Source of the DNA: Metopolophium dirhodum
Lineage: Eukaryota > Arthropoda > Insecta > Hemiptera > Aphididae
DNA length: 64,000 bases
Assembly (NCBI RefSeq): GCF_019925205.1
Contig: NC_083560.1
Span: 69,267,266 to 69,331,265, forward strand
Direction: 5' to 3'
A program made the translations under genes and the position numbers. The notes beneath the pieces were generated by a model. The model had not been told where the DNA came from, searched no databases, and saw nothing but the letters and a program-made list of their open reading frames with translations. This document shows, piece by piece, positions 23,973 through 35,990 of the stretch (its first letter is position 1; each line of letters starts with the position of its first letter).

Positions 23973-24445
23973 CAGTGTTCGGACTTATCTAGATAAATTT
24001 ATCTAGATGAATATCTAGATAATTATTTGTTTATCTTTTATCTTATCTAGATAAATAGTTATAAGGTATCTAAACGTTCATCTTAGATAATTTTTTTAAA
24101 AATCTAAATAAATTCATCTAGATACATTTTTTATTGATACAAACTCATTTTAAATATTTATAAAAATTTCAAACCAAGTTTATGGTTTATAAATAATGTA
24201 ATTATTTTTATTTATATCATCATTATTATTATGTTCCTAGTTCCCAACTAAAATATACCTAAATTTAAAACCCATTTAAAAAAAAATTGTATCTTTTTTA
24301 TATCTGGATAAATAAGTATTCATCTTTATCTTTATCTAGATAAATATGAGTTAAGTTATCTTTTATATCTATCTAGATAATATATTTGAGTTCCATTATC
24401 TTTATCTTTATCTAGATAAAAAATACTTATCTAATCCGAACACTG
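23973..24445. mobile_element. hAT MITE built of TCTAGATAA words, 8-bp TSD
   Basis: The ends CAGTGTTCGGA and TCCGAACACTG are inverted. Perfect 8-bp duplications GGAATAAA stand at 23965-23972 and 24446-24453. The interior is almost wholly ATCTAGATAA variants. A degraded relative lies at about 25430-25570. Confidence 0.9.
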
Positions 24446-24453
24446 GGAATAAA

Positions 24454-26379
24454 ACTCCCACTGAAACTCAGCACCGTGAACACATAGAGTAAAGACGATA
24501 GTATTATACAGAAATTTTAAGTTGTAATACACATAGGTGATGATATATATCCTTCACTGTTAGGTATACGTGGAAATATACATTTCCAGCGGTGATTGGT
24601 TAAGTAGGTACATTTGGGCGACTCAGCGGATAAGCAGTAATAATATATAATTTACATGAATCTTCCGCATAGGCGCGCGGTTTAATAAAATTAATTTGTT
24701 CACAAGTTGTTACAACGAAATGCTACTATTTGGACCAACCTGGTTATTTTTTGTGAATACCCACGTATTTCAAAAATAAATACGTGCAGATATCGAAAAG
24801 CGACCTTTGTTGTATTTTATATTATTGTTCTTTAATCACCTACCTGGCTACCTATATATAATAATATTAAGTGTGTGGTTTTAAAAAACCACTTCTCGAT
24901 ACTATTTTTTATTGCCAATCTGTTTGTGCACGCATATACAATTTGATTATAACATGATCAATAGATATTAAGATAGATTATTTAGAAAACTCTGTTTTTA
25001 ACGGATATTAAATAACATTTTTATCTGTACCTATGTAGTTTAATATTATCATGCATAATATGACATATTACACAATTTATAAAATAGTTCTGGAATACAT
25101 TTTTTTTATTGTTATAATATTATATACTATATAGTATTCTCTATTAAAATAAAGATACTTAAGTCTTAAAGTATACAAAAAATAACTAAACCAAATGTCC
25201 TAATTTAGCCTTTGAATTTTCATTTTGCACCGGACGGGATTTTACGCTGCGGGCGTGCTTATAAGCTACATGCATAGTGAATTAGTAAAATTGTTGAATA
25301 AAATATATGTGAATACGAATTAAACTTCAGACGAGAATTATTATAATTCATTCAAGTATATTATAAACAATTATTTTATAAAAAAAAAAATCAAATAAAC
25401 GCTATGGGGGGTGATGGAAAGTGTTAAGAATTTTCTAGATAAATAATTAATTAATTATCTTTCATATTATAATATTATCTAAATAATGAATAAAATTGAT
25501 TATTTGAAGGATTATCTTAGAAGAATAAATGCATTATCTAAACTGTTAACTGATTCATCTAGATTAATAAATGTTGGGGATATTTTTTTTCTGTAATATA
25601 AAATGTTGAAATTTTAAATTCACTGGTGTCACTAGTCATCTCTATAAGGCACACACAACAGAACAAAATTTAAAATATAAAATAATAATAATTTATCTTG
25701 TCGTTTATTTACGTAATTTTAAGATCGTTATACGAGTTATACAGTCGGAATCGGTCTTGACTAGGGTAAACCTTACATAGGTACTCTTTCGTATAAGTAG
25801 GTACACAACAATGATATTTTTTATTAACTCGCATAATATATCAATAGTTTTTGTTTATTTCTTAATGTTGTTGTAATACACTAATAAATACCAAACACGG
25901 TATATTATATATTATTTGATAAGAACTATATTAAAAATATATGCCATATTATAGTTATAAACTAGGTTATTCCTTATTATTTCGTATAATACACATAAAT
26001 AATTTACAGTACCTACTATAAAGATGTTCCGGGTACTTCTATGGTCGGGTACTCGATATCATATTTAAGACTCGGCTCTTACTCGGTACCCGGCGTAATA
26101 CCTACATTTTTATCCGGCCCTTACTCGGTACCCGGTGAAATACTACATTTTTACTCGACTCATATCCAATGGCAAACGCTGATAATCTATTTATAAATAT
26201 ATGCATACCAATTAATATACCGGGGAAAATCTAAAATTCTAAGGTAATAAATTATAATTTATTTTGGAACATATTGGAATAACTGAACCGATTTACAATA
26301 GCCAGTTGATTATAAACAAATCTTGTTTATGCCTTAGATAGAATGGACTGGAAGTCTTAAAATGTTGATACCAAATACC
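24454..26379. other. Interval without a gene; MITE debris
   Basis: It holds a decayed relative of the 23973-24445 MITE (about 25430-25570) and, at 26030-26160, two imperfect copies of a roughly 45-bp unit containing CTCGGTACCCGG. The rest is AT-rich sequence in which I see nothing. Confidence 0.4.
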
Positions 26380-26860
26380 AAAAGTAAAAATTTCGGCGTG
26401 AAAAATAAAAGAAAAATTAAGAAAAAACAGGAATTTTTACGCAAAATCTGTTTTTGAGAAAATCGATTTTGGTTTTTACTTTTTAGTGTACCTTTAAAAC
26501 AAATGAATGTATATACATGACATTTTCACTGGTTGTTTATATTTGCATTTTCTATACAATCTATACATGATAAAATTTAAAAATGTTTTGATTTGTTTTG
26601 AACTGTATAGAAAGATTTTCAGTTTCCAATTTTATTAGTATTTTTTTCTATAAATATCAATTAAATTTTATTTGTAGGGTAAAAAAGATTGAAAATTTAA
26701 TACAAGGCTCCTACTATATTGTTACAATAGCAGTTGAAAAATATTAAAAATACATAGGCACAATTTTTTTTATAAGCATTTAAAGTTCAAATTTTGACAA
26801 AATTTATCAAATTTAAAATTTAATAATTAGTTTTTTATTAAATATTATTTTTCATTCAAC
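26380..26860 (-). repeat. Dispersed 1.5-kb repeat, short inverted copy
   Basis: The words GAAAATCGATTTTGG, AAATCTGTTTTTG and GTTACAATAGCAGTTG match, inverted, the family copy at 43930-45480 (there near 45170-45200 and 44370). Only the 3' portion of the family unit is present. Confidence 0.6.
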
Positions 26861-26959
26861 CTGTTTTTTTTATTAATTTAAAATTTTTTATTCTGCTGCT
26901 TTTTTATCCTTTTAGGTTACGTTAGGTTCTGAAAGTTAATTCTGAAAGTTGTCCAACAG

Positions 26960-27480
26960 TGTCTAACAAATAGAGATGAACCTGTCTAGCACAAAAATAA
27001 TGTCCCACAATTAGTTGCACTGGTGGCGATGGTGGCGTGACTTGGCAGTGCAACTATAAATTGTTATACCTCTGAAAATAATGTCCAACAAAGTTTGAAA
27101 AATGTCCAACAATGTCCAACAAATCAAGTTGCATATTTTTCATTAGGGTAAAATTTCGCTAACGTAAAGTTGTGCTGTTGGCAGCACAAAAGTTTCAAAA
27201 GCTCTACTGGCAAAAATAATGTCCAACAAATTTTCCAAGTTGTCCAACAATGTCCCACAAATCAAGCTGTACATTTTTCATAAGGGTGAAATTTCGCTAA
27301 CGTAAAGTTGTGCTGTTGAAGTTTAGATGGCAGCATAAAAGTGTCTAAAGCTCTACCGACAGAAATAAAGTCCAACTAAGTCTGGGGGTAATCCAACAAT
27401 GTCCAACAAGTTTGTTAGGTGTATTGCATATGTGTCTGTCATAGTTGTGCTGCTATTTTTATAAGGGTGATTTGTTATTC
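26960..27480. repeat. Tandem repeat of GTCCAACAATGTCC units, period about 140
   Basis: Three diverged copies begin near 27060, 27210 and 27355. Each has AATAATGTCCAACAAA or a variant, then AATGTCCAACAA, a stretch AGGGTGAAATTTCGCTAACG (lost in copy 3) and GTTGTGCTG. It is non-coding. Confidence 0.6.
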
Positions 27481-27756
27481 AAATTACAGTTTTTTTATTA
27501 ATTATAGATTTATTATATTTGACTTGGCAAATTTTTAAACAACTTGATTTATTTTTATAAACAACAGTACAGTTCTGTAATGATTAGAAAAAGACTAGAA
27601 ATAACCGTAAACGGTTACTGTCACTAATACAATCATTAACTACTAAATTATGTTATGTATTGATATATTACCTTTTTGATCCTTATGACGACTTCTTTGT
27701 CGAGATTATAGTTATAAAATAAACACTTTCAAATAATAAAAATCACCTTTTATTGG

Positions 27757-28021
27757 TTTATAAGTATTGACTTTATTTATCTAATATATAACATTGACAC
27801 TTAATATAATGGTTAATTTATTTTATAATAATATCCTTTTGCATAGAAAGTTATTATATAAATTGATGTGAACTATAGTAATTTACTGTAACGAATATAA
27901 TTTTATATCTTAATTTAATTGTATGTATAATATTATAATGTATATGATCTTTAAATTTAAATGTCGTTCGATAAGAAAGTATAATTAAATATGATAAACA
28001 TATTATATGTATATCATTACA
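27757..28021 (-). repeat. 3' LTR, with a 210-bp internal deletion
   Basis: Alignment by eye to 37304-37778 shows the same sequence except that the bases corresponding to 37396-37605 are missing (475 minus 210 equals 265, the observed length). In element orientation it begins TGTAAT. It is preceded by an A-rich run at 28030-28040 that could be the polypurine tract. Confidence 0.8.
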
Positions 28022-28592
28022 TCTACCACAGTTTTTTTTGTGATGTGCCCTCACATCAAAATCAAAACATATACATTTTTTTTTATAGGATTAAAATATA
28101 ATAAATATTAAAAATGTTGATACATAATGTTAATAATAGGTACAAATAAAGAATAATGTGTATACCGTGTGTCCCGTTTTAAATGTACCACTAAATATCT
28201 CAAACCGATAATCTTAGATTGAAATACGGTTTGCTGCAATAGCTAAGGGGTAATGAAGTACACATTTAAGGACAAATTTAAAATTTTTAACTCTTGTAGT
28301 ATGCGCATGCGCAATACAAATTTTTTTTTTAAATTGCAACACCTATTTTTGTCACCAGATATGGATGGATTATTTTATTCTAAGTAATTTTGATCCATTG
28401 ACCATAGTTCTAAACCTAAAATTGAATGAGTTACAGCTTTTGGAAATTTTAAAATAATTATATTTTTTCGATTTTACCTAAAACATTACACGCCTGATTT
28501 CATACAAAAGTAAATCATTTTTTAATTAAAATGAAATGCATTTAAATAATTTAATACAAAATTACCTAAAAAAAAAATGTATAGCTAATTTA

Positions 28593-31075
28593 AATTTAAT
28601 TAATTTAAAAATAAATTTACCAACTAAATTGACAATGACGTTGTAATTTGTGTTATTATTGTGCGATAAAAGTTATTGAATTATTTCCAGTTTTATTCTT
28701 AGTACTTTGATAATAGTACATTATTTCTAATTTTATTCTTAGTACTTCAATAATTATTGTAGATATTGTTTTTATTCTTAGTACTTCGATAATTATTGTA
28801 GATATTGTTTGATTATCAAAAATGAACTAATGCACGTTCACTCAGTATTGTACGTTCATCGATGACACATAACTTTTAACATAATACTTTGAAAGATTTT
28901 TCTTTTTTTCTTCTTTAAAATGTTAAGCAATAGTGAAAAAGTTGACACTCACCATAAATTAAAATCATATCAACTTTTTCACTATTGTTTAACATTTTAA
29001 AGAAGAAAAAAAGAAAAATCCAGGGCCTTGCACCCGAATCATTTATTCGGGTTTCGGGTTTCGGGTGCTGGATGTATTTGGGTGTTCAAACACCCGAATA
29101 AAAAATTTAAACAAACATTTGGGTTTTCAAAACCGTTATTATTCGGGTTAATATTGGTTAATATGGGTGCTGAGAAATCTGGATAAAACAGAACTTTTGA
29201 TGACCCCCCCCCCCCCCAAAAAAAAAAAACAGAAAGGGTTCATGTTTATGTTATTTATAATAAAATATAAATGTTTTACCCAAATTCGCAACGTTTGTTT
29301 TTAACTAAACTAGAATAATTAATGTACAGTAGTTACCTTTTTCTATGAGCTATAAGAAATAAGACAATGGGAAACTAATTATTTAACTACCTATTCGTTT
29401 TATTATAGGCATTAGACTATAGAGTCCACGTAACTCATTTTTTTTACTATATAACATGTCTAAAATCTAAATAGGTACTAGACTTAAATAACATACTAGC
29501 ATATTTAAAAAAAAAATTTTACTTATTAAAAATATTCAGAAAAATTTTATTTGATAAGCAAACAAAAAACAGTCATCAAAAATCAAAATGTTTACAAGGC
29601 TTTTTGTGGTCAAAAAATAGTTAACTTGCTAGAGCCTAATCCCATTTAAAAGTAAATACAAAAACATAATGAATAGGTATATTTTGCAAAATCAACAGTT
29701 ACAACAGATTGATATTTTAATTTTGCATAATGTTACGTACCTATATAACAGAATTATAGGTATTGATTATTTTGTGATGACTTAAAAATTAAAAAAATTA
29801 ATCTTTATAAATATTATGAATAATATTATTATACTATAACTAAAAGGTAATATAAAAAATATATAGGTACTTACAAATTGTACGATGAAATAATAATAAA
29901 ATTGAAAATTGAGTAGGTATGTAGTGAGAGGCGCGTCGTAGACTCGTAAACCGAATGTGATACAAATTACAAATGTACAATTTCCCACATGCAAAGTCGA
30001 TGGATATAATAAATAATAAAATATTAAAATGTTTAAAATAGATGGCCATAGGGGCGCTGACTGTTGAGCCATAGACAAATAAAATAAAATATAAATTATG
30101 ATTTCGTGATTACCGAAAAACTGGTAAATAATAAATATAGCCGCGTATTACGATATTCGAGTTACTAAATTAGATATTAATGCCATATTATAGGACATAG
30201 GTAATTCCGCTTTGGAAGTTCGTCGCAAATAATGAAATAACACAAGTTATTATTAGTTATTGGTGTTTGGTATTTTGGTCACAGCTGTCAATACTTTCAG
30301 TTTTGTTGGGACCACGTCTATTTTATATTGATATTGGCTATATTTGGATTTATTTTACTAATAAAGTAATAAATTATATCATATAATAGGTATAAGAAAT
30401 AATTAAATACTTAATATTTTAATCAGAATCAATTAAATTATTAAACATTTTAATGGATTTTATTTTCAAGGAATTACCTATGATTGTTTGTTAGATGGTT
30501 CCTGTTATTATTATTATTGATTATTTAACTCTACAAAATCGAACTTACCACAAGAAATACATACGAAATGATATGTCACATGAAGAATGAGAAAAAAAAA
30601 TTATTCGGGATTTCGGGTTAACCCGAATATTTATTCGGGTTTTGGTTAACACGGGTGTTTTGAAAACAGAATCATTCGGGTTATACGGGTTTCGGGTGTT
30701 TGATTTATTAAAGGTGTTTAGGGGTGTTAGGGGTTCGGATTAAATCGGGTGCAAGCCCTTGGAAAAATCTTTCAAAGTATTATGTTAAAAGTTATGTGTC
30801 ATCGATGAACGTACAATACTGAGTGAACGTGCATTAGTTCATTTTTGATAATCAAACAATATCTACAATAATTATCGAAGTACTAAGAATAAAAACAATA
30901 TCTACAATAATTATCGAAGTACTAAGAATAAAATTAGAAATAATGTACTATTATCAAAGTACTAATAATAAAACTGGAAATAATTCAATAACTTTTATCG
31001 CACAATAATAACGCAAATTACAACGTCATTGTCAATTTAGTTGGTAAATTTATTTTTAAATTAATTAAATTTAAA
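28593..31075. mobile_element. Palindromic fold-back element split by a nested hAT-like element
   Basis: The left arm 28593-28945 is the reverse complement of 28972-29020 plus 30770-31075. The arms are separated by a loop of about 25 bases and the right arm is interrupted by the insertion at 29021-30761. Shared marks include AACGTCATTGTCAATTTAG and ATCGATGAACGTACAATAC (right arm). It lies within the non-coding 3' part of the LTR element. Confidence 0.8.
29021..30761. mobile_element. CCCGAA-type hAT-like element with 8-bp TSD
   Basis: The left end CAGGGCCTTGCACCCGAAT and right end ATCGGGTGCAAGCCCTTG are inverted. Perfect duplications GAAAAATC stand at 29013-29020 and 30762-30769. The subterminal parts are rich in ATTCGGGTTTCGGG. 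Relatives are at 42715-46350 and about 46370-47545. No transposase remnant was recognised. Confidence 0.85.
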
Positions 31076-31413
31076 GTTTAAATATTTTTCAAATTATGTA
31101 ATTAAAATTTTTTTTTTTTTTTCAATTGATTCATGAAATTGAATAAATTTATATTGGTATAGATAAATTGAAATTCAAAATAGAGTACATTGAATTAGAG
31201 AGTACCTATCTTAATTGTATATAGTTGAAAATATAATATGTTATCAGTTATCACATAATGCAATATTCATTATAATAATTTGAGTATAATATTACGGTTA
31301 TTAAATTATTTCTGTACAATTTTTATTACCTTATTATTTATAATTTATATATTATATATTTATTTAGAGAGATTAATTTCTTTATTGTTACATATTTGAT
31401 ATTTTAATGATTA

Positions 31414-32290
31414 TTATTCGTTTGTATTCGGTAGTGCTAGTTGATTATCAATGTTTTCCCTAGAGTGGTATGGCATAAGGCGCCTAACGTGAATTATATC
31501 TTCCGTTACTTTATTATTTAAAATAAGTTCGATTTTATAATTTAAGTCATTGATTTTCTCTAAAATTTTTAACGGACCTCTATATTTTGGGGCTAATTTG
31601 GGAGATTTTCCTGTTTCTAATAATGGAAATTTTATAAGAATTAAGTCTCCTGGGTTAAAATTAATCATTTGATGCAATTCGTCATGATACTTTTTTGTTT
31701 TTGTTGAGCTTCTGAAACTATATTGGGAATTTTATTACGTATTTCGTTTAATTCAATTAATGATTTTTTTATATCGTATGGTAGATTATTTGGAATTAAT
31801 TTATTGTTGATTGGAAAATATGGTTCGAAACCATGCATTAAATAAAAAGGACTGTATTTTGTACTAGTTTGTGGGGTAGCATTATAACTTAATGTTACGT
31901 ATGATAAATAGTAAGACCATCTAGATTGGTTATTATCTTCCATGTAATTTTTTAGTGAATTAGAAAGAACACCATTAATTTTTTCGACTAGACCCTGTGA
32001 CTGAGGGGAGACTTGTTTTATGCCTAAATTGTTACATATATCTTCTACGAGTTTGTTTTTGAAATGAGAACCTCTATCAGAAGAAAATATTTGAAAACAT
32101 CTCCAATGTGATATTATTTGAATGATAAATTTAACTGTCGATTCGGCGGAGGCTGAAGCAACAGCTTTAGTAAATATAAATTTAGTGTTATTGCATGCAG
32201 CCACTAATATGTATTTCTTTTTATTGCTAGTAGGTAAGGGACCTAAATAGTCAAATGTTAGCCTATCTAATGGTCTATTTGATAATTTTA
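31414..32290 (-). pseudogene. Integrase of the LTR retrotransposon
   Basis: On the minus strand the upstream zinc-binding part (GEHTG ... CHKCQIN, about 32455-32330) precedes the catalytic core. The core shows the three acidic residues in TFDYLGPLP (about 32250), SSDRGSHF and GLVEKING. Frames 32204-31665 and 31677-31414 overlap with a frame change. The second holds GDLILIKFP, KYRGPLKILEKI, a GPY/F-like module known from Ty3-class integrases. The enzyme inserts the cDNA into the genome. Confidence 0.85.
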
Positions 32291-32569
32291 TAGGTTGTAA
32301 TATTGACCTATTGGTTTGCCTTCTGATTTTTTATTTATTTGGCATTTATGGCATGATTTAATGTATTGAGTTGTGTCTTTATTTAAGGTAGGCCAGTAAT
32401 ATTTATTTTGTATTTTGTTAATTGTTCGAGATATACCCGTATGTTCACCAGTTGGGGAGTCATGATATGATTTTAAAACTTTTTCTATTGAGGATTGTGG
32501 TATTACTAGCGAGTAATAAGTGATATTATTTGGTGATTTGTATTGTTTATAATGTAATATGTCGTTTAG

Positions 32570-33325
32570 GATTAAGAACTGTCGCGATTTTCTTTAAATG
32601 TTGATTGGTATTTGTTCGCTTTGATTATTATTAATTGCTTGCATAATTTGTGGGCAAAATTGATCACTATTTCGTTGGTATTTTAAATCTGTCAAATCAA
32701 TAGTTACATCATCATTATCATTTTTAATGTTGATTTTGTTAATTGGGTTCCTAGAAAGAGCGTCGGCTATTTTATTTTATTTCCCTTTTTTGTATATTAT
32801 ATCAAAATTAAAATCTAATAATTTAAGAGTTAATCGAGCTATTCTAGCCGATGGTATTTTTAAATTTTCATAGTACTGTAAACTAATATTATCACAAAAT
32901 ACGGTGAAGAGTCTTCCCCATAAGTATTCTCGAAAATAAGTAATGCCAGAGCATAAACCTAATAGCTCTAGGGTTGTGGATGAATATGTTTTTTAGTAAT
33001 AAATACTATTAGTATTTATATTAGTTATTATACTATTTAGTAATTTTCTTGATGCGTATCCAATTGGATGTAAAATATTGTTGTCATCTAGTTGTTCAAT
33101 ATATGCTCCCAATCCTGTCAATGATGCATCGGTTGTTAAGAATACATCTTTATTGTCATCAAAATGTCTAAGTAGAGGTTGGGACGTTAAATGCTCTTTT
33201 AATGTATTAAAAGAGTCTTGGTGGATTTCTAGCCAATTAATTTTAGTATCACCTTTGGTTAGTTCTGTAAGGGAGTGTGCTATTTTTGCAAAGTTTTTAA
33301 TGTGCTTTCTATAATATGAACACAT
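32570..33325 (-). pseudogene. RNase H region of the retrotransposon polyprotein
   Basis: The frame 33325-32993 begins SYYRKHIKNFAK, the RT connection typical of Ty3-class elements, and has FLTTDASLTGLGAYI with the first catalytic aspartate of RNase H. The rest, down to about 32570, is broken by stops. It is separated from the RT frame by a frame change near 33440. Confidence 0.8.
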
Positions 33326-33449
33326 GCCTAAAAATGATCTGATATCTTTTTGTGTTTTAGGTTGTTTGAATTCAGTAATACTTTTAATATTTGTATTTAA
33401 TGGTTTAATGCCTTCCTGTGAAATAATGTGACCTAGTAATTCAATTTTT

Positions 33450-34355
33450 TTATTGAAAAAAATTACACTTAGACGTTTTTAAAGAAAAATTCATTAAATC
33501 GATTATTTTTAAAGCTTTATTTAAGTTAGTTAGTGCTTCATTAAAATTGTTGCCATACGATGCTAGATCATCTATATAAATAATTATGGATTTATATAAT
33601 AATTCAGAAAATGCTTCATTTAATACCCTTTGAAATATGGCACTACTATTCTTATACCCTTGAGGTAGCCTGGTAAATGTCATTAAGCCATGAACTGATG
33701 TAAATGCCAATTTATATTGGTCTGTTTCTTTTATTGGTAATTGAAAAAATCCACTGTTCAAATCGAGCGAACTGAAGTATTTTGCACCCTCTAAAGCTCT
33801 TAATAAGTCATTTGTTCTTGGTAAGGGATATTGGTCTGTTTCAACTCTTTCATTTAATTCTTTATAGGATACTACTAATCTGTATGATCCTTTTTCTTTC
33901 TTTTTTACTAAGAATGCAGGTGCTGCGAATTTAGATATTATTGGACGAATGATGTTTGCTTTTTTTAACTTATCTAATTGTGTCTTAAGTTCATCTCTTT
34001 GTTGTGGAGATACTCTATGAGGAGCATGAAATTTTGGATCTTTATAATTTTGTTTCATTTTTATTTCACACGGTTTTATATTGGAGGCGTCTGAAGTAAA
34101 TAAATGTATACATTTTTTTAATAGTGTTACAACTTGTTTATATTGCAACGGATTTAATTCATGAGATATGTTAATTGGGGTGCCTTCATTGTCGTATAAA
34201 ATTTCTCTGTCGTCGGAGTTGTTCAAAATTGTGATTGGTTTTTCTGTGTAAGTTTTTAATGGTTCAATGTTATCGTTATTAACTAGAGGTTTTTTGGTAT
34301 TTATAAGCTCGTTTGGAAGTGTTTTATCAATATTTCTTTTAATGTTATTTATCAA
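33450..34355 (-). pseudogene. Reverse transcriptase domain of the retrotransposon
   Basis: A 301-codon frame contains the RT motifs in order: PAFLVKKKEKGSYRLVV, FSSLDLNSGFFQLPI (motif A aspartate), TRLPQGYKNSSAIFQ, and IIIYIDDLASYG (YxDD box intact). The N-terminal 120 residues are a linker with LNPLQYKQV and HAPHRVSPQQR, the latter the conserved entry to the fingers. The catalytic core looks intact in this frame, but the polyprotein before and after it is broken. Confidence 0.9.
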
Positions 34356-34439
34356 TTGTTGTAAAGGCGGTATATTATTAATAACAATATAATTAGACGG
34401 TACTTTGTTCTATAGTTTTTCTGTTTTACTCCAGGGACC

Positions 34440-34858
34440 CAATGCGTGTTTTTATTCATATTGTACAAAACGATTATTGGCCTATTATTATAATTTTACT
34501 TTTGATAAATAATTGCTGTTTTATTATTGTCATTGTAAATATAAGTGTCGTGATTGTAATAATCAGCAATTGCAATTTTTACGTCATCAGACATCCAATG
34601 ATTAGGCAGCTGTGTAATGTTCAATAATTGCAAGATATCAGCTATAGAAGTAATTTTATTTAATTGGTTATTATTTAAAGCATTACATACAGCATAAATG
34701 CCACCGTTTCCATCTCCTGCAACATTCTCTCCGGGTTTATAATTTTCAAAGATTAATTTTATTTTTTTATCATTTATATTAATGTTCATATTATAATCGT
34801 CATTTATTTTAGTTATCTTATTCATATTGTTTTCATTATTTTTATGATCATTAATCAC
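34440..34858 (-). pseudogene. OTU-like domain in the retrotransposon pol region
   Basis: The frame 34858-34496 contains GENVAGDGNGGIYAVCNAL. This matches the OTU cysteine-protease nucleophile motif D-G-N-C-(G/L)-x-x-A except that Gly stands where Cys is expected. Farther on come NHWMSDDVKIAIADYY and, after a stop, IIVLYNMNKNTHWVPG, which would supply the OTU histidine (HW). OTU enzymes remove ubiquitin. With the Cys lost and a stop present this copy cannot be catalytic. The assignment is inferred from motif order only. Confidence 0.5.
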
Positions 34859-34926
34859 ATATTAATCACATATTAATGATCATAAAAATAATGAAAATAA
34901 TATGAATAAGATAACTAAAATAAATT
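34801..34926. repeat. 55-bp inverted duplication between the macro and OTU regions
   Basis: Arms 34801-34855 and 34872-34926 are near-perfect reverse complements around a 16-base loop. The left arm encodes the start of the OTU-side frame and the right arm interrupts the macro-side frame, so it is a local inverted duplication that damaged the reading frame. Confidence 0.8.
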
Positions 34927-35470
34927 ACGAATAAATGTGATTTTATTGCAACATTGAAGCTATTGTCAATATTGTTTATCTTTTTAATTGTTTTCTGAAA
35001 ATGGTAATGATCACGTATTAAATTTATAACTTTTTGATATTCTTGAGTTTTCCAATTATTAGTTATGTGTGTTTTATTTTTATGACAAATGAGAAGATCT
35101 ATATTTGTGTTTAGAAATTCTGTAAAAATTAATTGTTTGATAATTGCCCATTTACCTGAAGCAATTGTAGGGATAGCGATTTTGAAAACATGTAATTTTT
35201 GCATTGATTTTTTTTAAGTTTTGAAGAGTAAGTTTTGTGTCGTCGTATTTAGGTTTCTAAAAGTATTTTTGTTTTGTTAACAAGTGATAAATTATTTTAT
35301 TTCCTATTTTTATTGTAATAGCGTCACCTATTTGGGGTTTTAATTTTTCAAGTTGTGGCGTTGTATTTCCAAATACCGTTTATATTCGAGAAGCTATTCC
35401 TCTAGACATTTTTAAATCTGCAGATATACAATGAGCAATTGAGTAGTCAGAATCTATAAGAAATATATCA
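34872..35470 (-). pseudogene. Macro domain (OARD1/TARG1-like) in the retrotransposon pol region
   Basis: On the minus strand the translation shows, in order, SIAHCISADLKMSRGIASRI, a Phe-Gly-Asn segment, QIGDAITIKIG, IIYHLLTKQKYF, KPKYDDTKLTLQNLKKI, then FKIAIPTIASGKWAIIKQLI and NTNIDLLICH. That is the layout of macro domains of the ADP-ribose glycohydrolase OARD1/TARG1 group: the GIA loop, the TK-x-x-Y-x-KP element and the IP-x-I-x-x-G loop. They bind or remove ADP-ribose. Stops (TAA after GIASRI, TAG after KYF) and a frame change near 35200 kill this copy. It lies directly after the protease and before the OTU-like region. Confidence 0.75.
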
Positions 35471-35519
35471 GCTGTTTCCTCTTTAATGTTATTAATATTT
35501 GTTTTAGAGAGATTGGTGT

Positions 35520-35990
35520 AAGTTTGTATTGTGATTGAATCATCCAGTAATAAGGTATTATTATGAAAATCGATAATAGCTTTATGACTGTGTAAAAAAT
35601 TATTTCCTATTAATATAGCATGTTAAATTTTTAACAATAAATACTGATGTTTCAAAACTATAAGAATCAATTTTAAGTTTAATTATTATAGAGCCATAGA
35701 CAGTTAATGGACTATTGTTTGGGCCTGAAAGAGTAATATTTTCTTTAGTTATTTTATTTTCAGGGGAACAAGCGTGTGTCTAATACAACAAATATTAGCC
35801 CCTGTATCAATAGTTATTGGAACATAAATATTATTAAGTTTAGCACGAATAAATAAAGGTTCAGAAATATGGTTGATTTTGTGAGTGATTGCTGGTTTTT
35901 CAGCTGACACCGAAGGGTAACAGTAAGTGTCAGTAAAACTGTTTAACCTATTTATTGGTTTTTTTAAATCGAAAATTGTCTACAAGTTTG
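35520..35990 (-). pseudogene. Retroviral-type aspartic protease of the retrotransposon
   Basis: On the minus strand, about 35823-35761, the frame reads YVPITIDTGANICCI. The DTGA signature is the active site of retropepsins, which cut the gag-pol polyprotein. Flanking parts are only partly open. It sits between the gag knuckles and the macro domain, as expected. Confidence 0.7.

Noticed and set aside
29782..30078. 98-codon hydrophobic frame within the CCCGAA element
   Set aside because: AT-rich chance frame, not seen in the related element at 42715-46350.
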